A stretch of 35,851 nt of DNA, from assembly GCA_902603905.1 (NCBI GenBank), contig CACKWM010000009.1, forward strand, positions 1-35,851. Reading direction: 5' to 3'. This document shows positions 34,492-35,851 of this stretch, in pieces. Source of the stretch: an uncultured Pelagibacteraceae bacterium (GTDB lineage Bacteria; Pseudomonadota; Alphaproteobacteria; Pelagibacterales; Pelagibacteraceae). The notes under the pieces are model-generated. The model was not told where the DNA came from. It did not search any database and was given only the letters and a program-made list of their open reading frames with translations. The translations under genes were made by a program, and so were the position numbers. The number at the start of each line of letters is the position of its first letter. The stretch's first letter is position 1.

Positions 34492-35851
34492 TTTTTGGTA
34501 ATTTTACAATAATTTTAGCACCTATATTTTGTTTTTTAAATTCAATAGTGCCTTCATGATCATTAATTATTTTACTTACTATCGATAAACCTAATCCACT
34601 TCCTTTTGATTTGGTTGTATAATAAGGTTTTAAAATATTTTTTAAATTAATTTTAGAAAAACCAGTTCCATTATCAGTTATTATAAATTCTATATAATCA
34701 CTTTTGTTTGTTATTACTATACTAATTTTTTTAGCAAAATCAGGGTTTTTAGCTTGTCTTTCATGAATACTTTCTATTGAATTTTTAATTAAATTAAAAA
34801 AAACTCTACTTATTTGCTCACTATCGCAATTAAATAATATTTTATTTTTTTTGTAGTTAAAGTCTATATTAATATTTAAATCAATTTCTCTTAATAAATT
34901 AATATTATCTTTAATGATATTAATTAAGTCATTTTGTTTAAAAATTGGTTTAGGCATTCTAGCAAAATCAGAAAATTCATTAACTAAATTTTCAATCTGC
35001 TTTATTTGTTTAATAATAGTTTTTAAATAATTGTTAAAATTCTTTTTGTCCGGAGAAATTAACATTTCTGAATATTTATTTTTAAGTCTATCTATTGTTA
35101 ATTGAATTGGAGTTAATGGATTTTTAATTTCGTGTGCTAATTTTCTTGCAACACTTTCCCAAGCTTCATGTCTTTCAGCAATTAATAATTTATCTTGTTG
35201 ATATTTAAGTTTGTCAATCATTTTATTAAAATTCTTATTTAAAGTTTCAAGTTCTACATCGCTTTTAATTTCAGGAACTTTGCTTTCAAGATTGCCTTTT
35301 CCAATTTTAGATGATGCAGATATAAGATTATTTATCGATCTAAAAAATCTTGAAGAAAATTTAATTGCAACAGAAATTGATAAAAATAACAACAAAGTTA
35401 CAACAATTAAATAAATAAGTATAAAAGATATTTTTATACCTGTTCTTTCGTCTTCAACAGTATAATAAAAATTTAAAGCTTCCGAGGCATTTAGTAAATA
35501 TCCTGATATTTGTTCGTCTATAAATTTTACAACATAAAGATATGTATCAATATAGTTATTAAGTTTTAATATAGCAGAAGATTTATTCTCATAAGCATTG
35601 ATAATTTTTAAAGGTCTTTCGTTAGTAAACACCATTTCTAAAGCTTCTTCGTTTGGTTGAACAAAAGAACTATAATCATTCAAAGTTGATGAAATTAAAT
35701 TCCCCGCACTATCAATCAAGTGTATTTCATCCACATCTCTAATCAGTTTTTGATTCATTAAAATATTTTTAAATCTAGTTGGATTGTCATAAAATAAATT
35801 GACATTTTTATTAAGATCAAAACCTATTAAAACTATATCAGATTCAATTTT
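34481..35851 (-). CDS. ntrY: NtrY-type sensor histidine kinase (5' truncated by window edge)
   Basis: Membrane sensor kinase of the NtrYX pair, linked in alphaproteobacteria to nitrogen, redox or envelope signals. The frame is open to the window edge, so 31 codons precede the first visible ATG (35756-35758) and the true start lies outside. The visible part has the end of a periplasmic sensor region, a membrane helix (KISFILIYLIVVTLLLFLSI), a HAMP region, the phosphorylation motif ARKLAHEIKNPLTPIQ, the N box NLIKNSIESI, and G boxes TDNGTGFSK and KSKGSGLGLSIV. A PAS domain, common in NtrY, is not obvious between HAMP and the His motif. Confidence 0.94.
   Translation of the reverse strand, partial: KIESDIVLIGFDLNKNVNLFYDNPTRFKNILMNQKLIRDVDEIHLIDSAGNLISSTLNDYSSFVQPNEEALEMVFTNERPLKIINAYENKSSAILKLNNYIDTYLYVVKFIDEQISGYLLNASEALNFYYTVEDERTGIKISFILIYLIVVTLLLFLSISVAIKFSSRFFRSINNLISASSKIGKGNLESKVPEIKSDVELETLNKNFNKMIDKLKYQQDKLLIAERHEAWESVARKLAHEIKNPLTPIQLTIDRLKNKYSEMLISPDKKNFNNYLKTIIKQIKQIENLVNEFSDFARMPKPIFKQNDLINIIKDNINLLREIDLNINIDFNYKKNKILFNCDSEQISRVFFNLIKNSIESIHERQAKNPDFAKKISIVITNKSDYIEFIITDNGTGFSKINLKNILKPYYTTKSKGSGLGLSIVSKIINDHEGTIEFKKQNIGAKIIVKLPKNVH

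Overview
The window looks like a piece of a streamlined, very AT-rich alphaproteobacterial genome, most likely a SAR11 (Pelagibacterales) relative. This is inferred from the base composition, very short or negative intergenic spacing (TAATG and ATGA stop/start overlaps are common), the alphaproteobacterial gene order dgt-argS-x-nagZ-scpA-scpB-tatABC-serS, the AapJQMP-type amino-acid transporter and an NtrYX two-component pair. No phage, IS element, CRISPR array or integron was seen. No stretch longer than 300 bases lacks a gene; the longest gap is 213 bases (17308-17520), in which I recognise nothing.

Layout. 1-1208 (+): the 3' end of uvrA and a PuuD-like membrane protein. 12020 down to 1205 (-): a long housekeeping run, dgt, argS, a small membrane protein, nagZ, scpA, scpB, tatA, tatB, tatC, serS, yajC, secD, secF, combining tRNA charging, chromosome condensation, wall recycling and both protein export systems. 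12071-13164 (+): an ErpA-type Fe-S carrier and exonuclease III. 13156-17307: a DpkA-like imino-acid reductase and a complete zinc uptake module (znuA divergent from znuC-znuB-zur) with two Zur-box-like palindromes in the shared promoter region. 17521-18486 (+): a divergent PiT/PHO4-like permease. 24893 down to 18483 (-): valS, ilvD, manC and a bile-acid:Na+ symporter family protein. 25022-25221 (+): tRNA-Cys and tRNA-Asn. 35851 down to 25226 (-): ntrY, ntrX, trkA, trkH, tRNA-Arg, aapJ, aapQ, aapM, aapP and an XRE-type regulator.

Main points for a second look. serS is split by one extra T in a six-T run (4813-4818), with the protein otherwise intact on both sides; this is either a sequence error or +1 recoding in an essential gene. 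ZnuA carries four 15-residue His/Asp/Glu repeats, while the neighbouring Zur has a single histidine. aapJ is followed by a strong internal terminator, and its leader holds a perfect 18-bp palindrome. A small membrane protein sits where other alphaproteobacteria carry a SPOR-domain protein. NtrX lacks the GAFTGA loop. I found no convincing previously unknown multi-gene system; most of the window is core metabolism and housekeeping.
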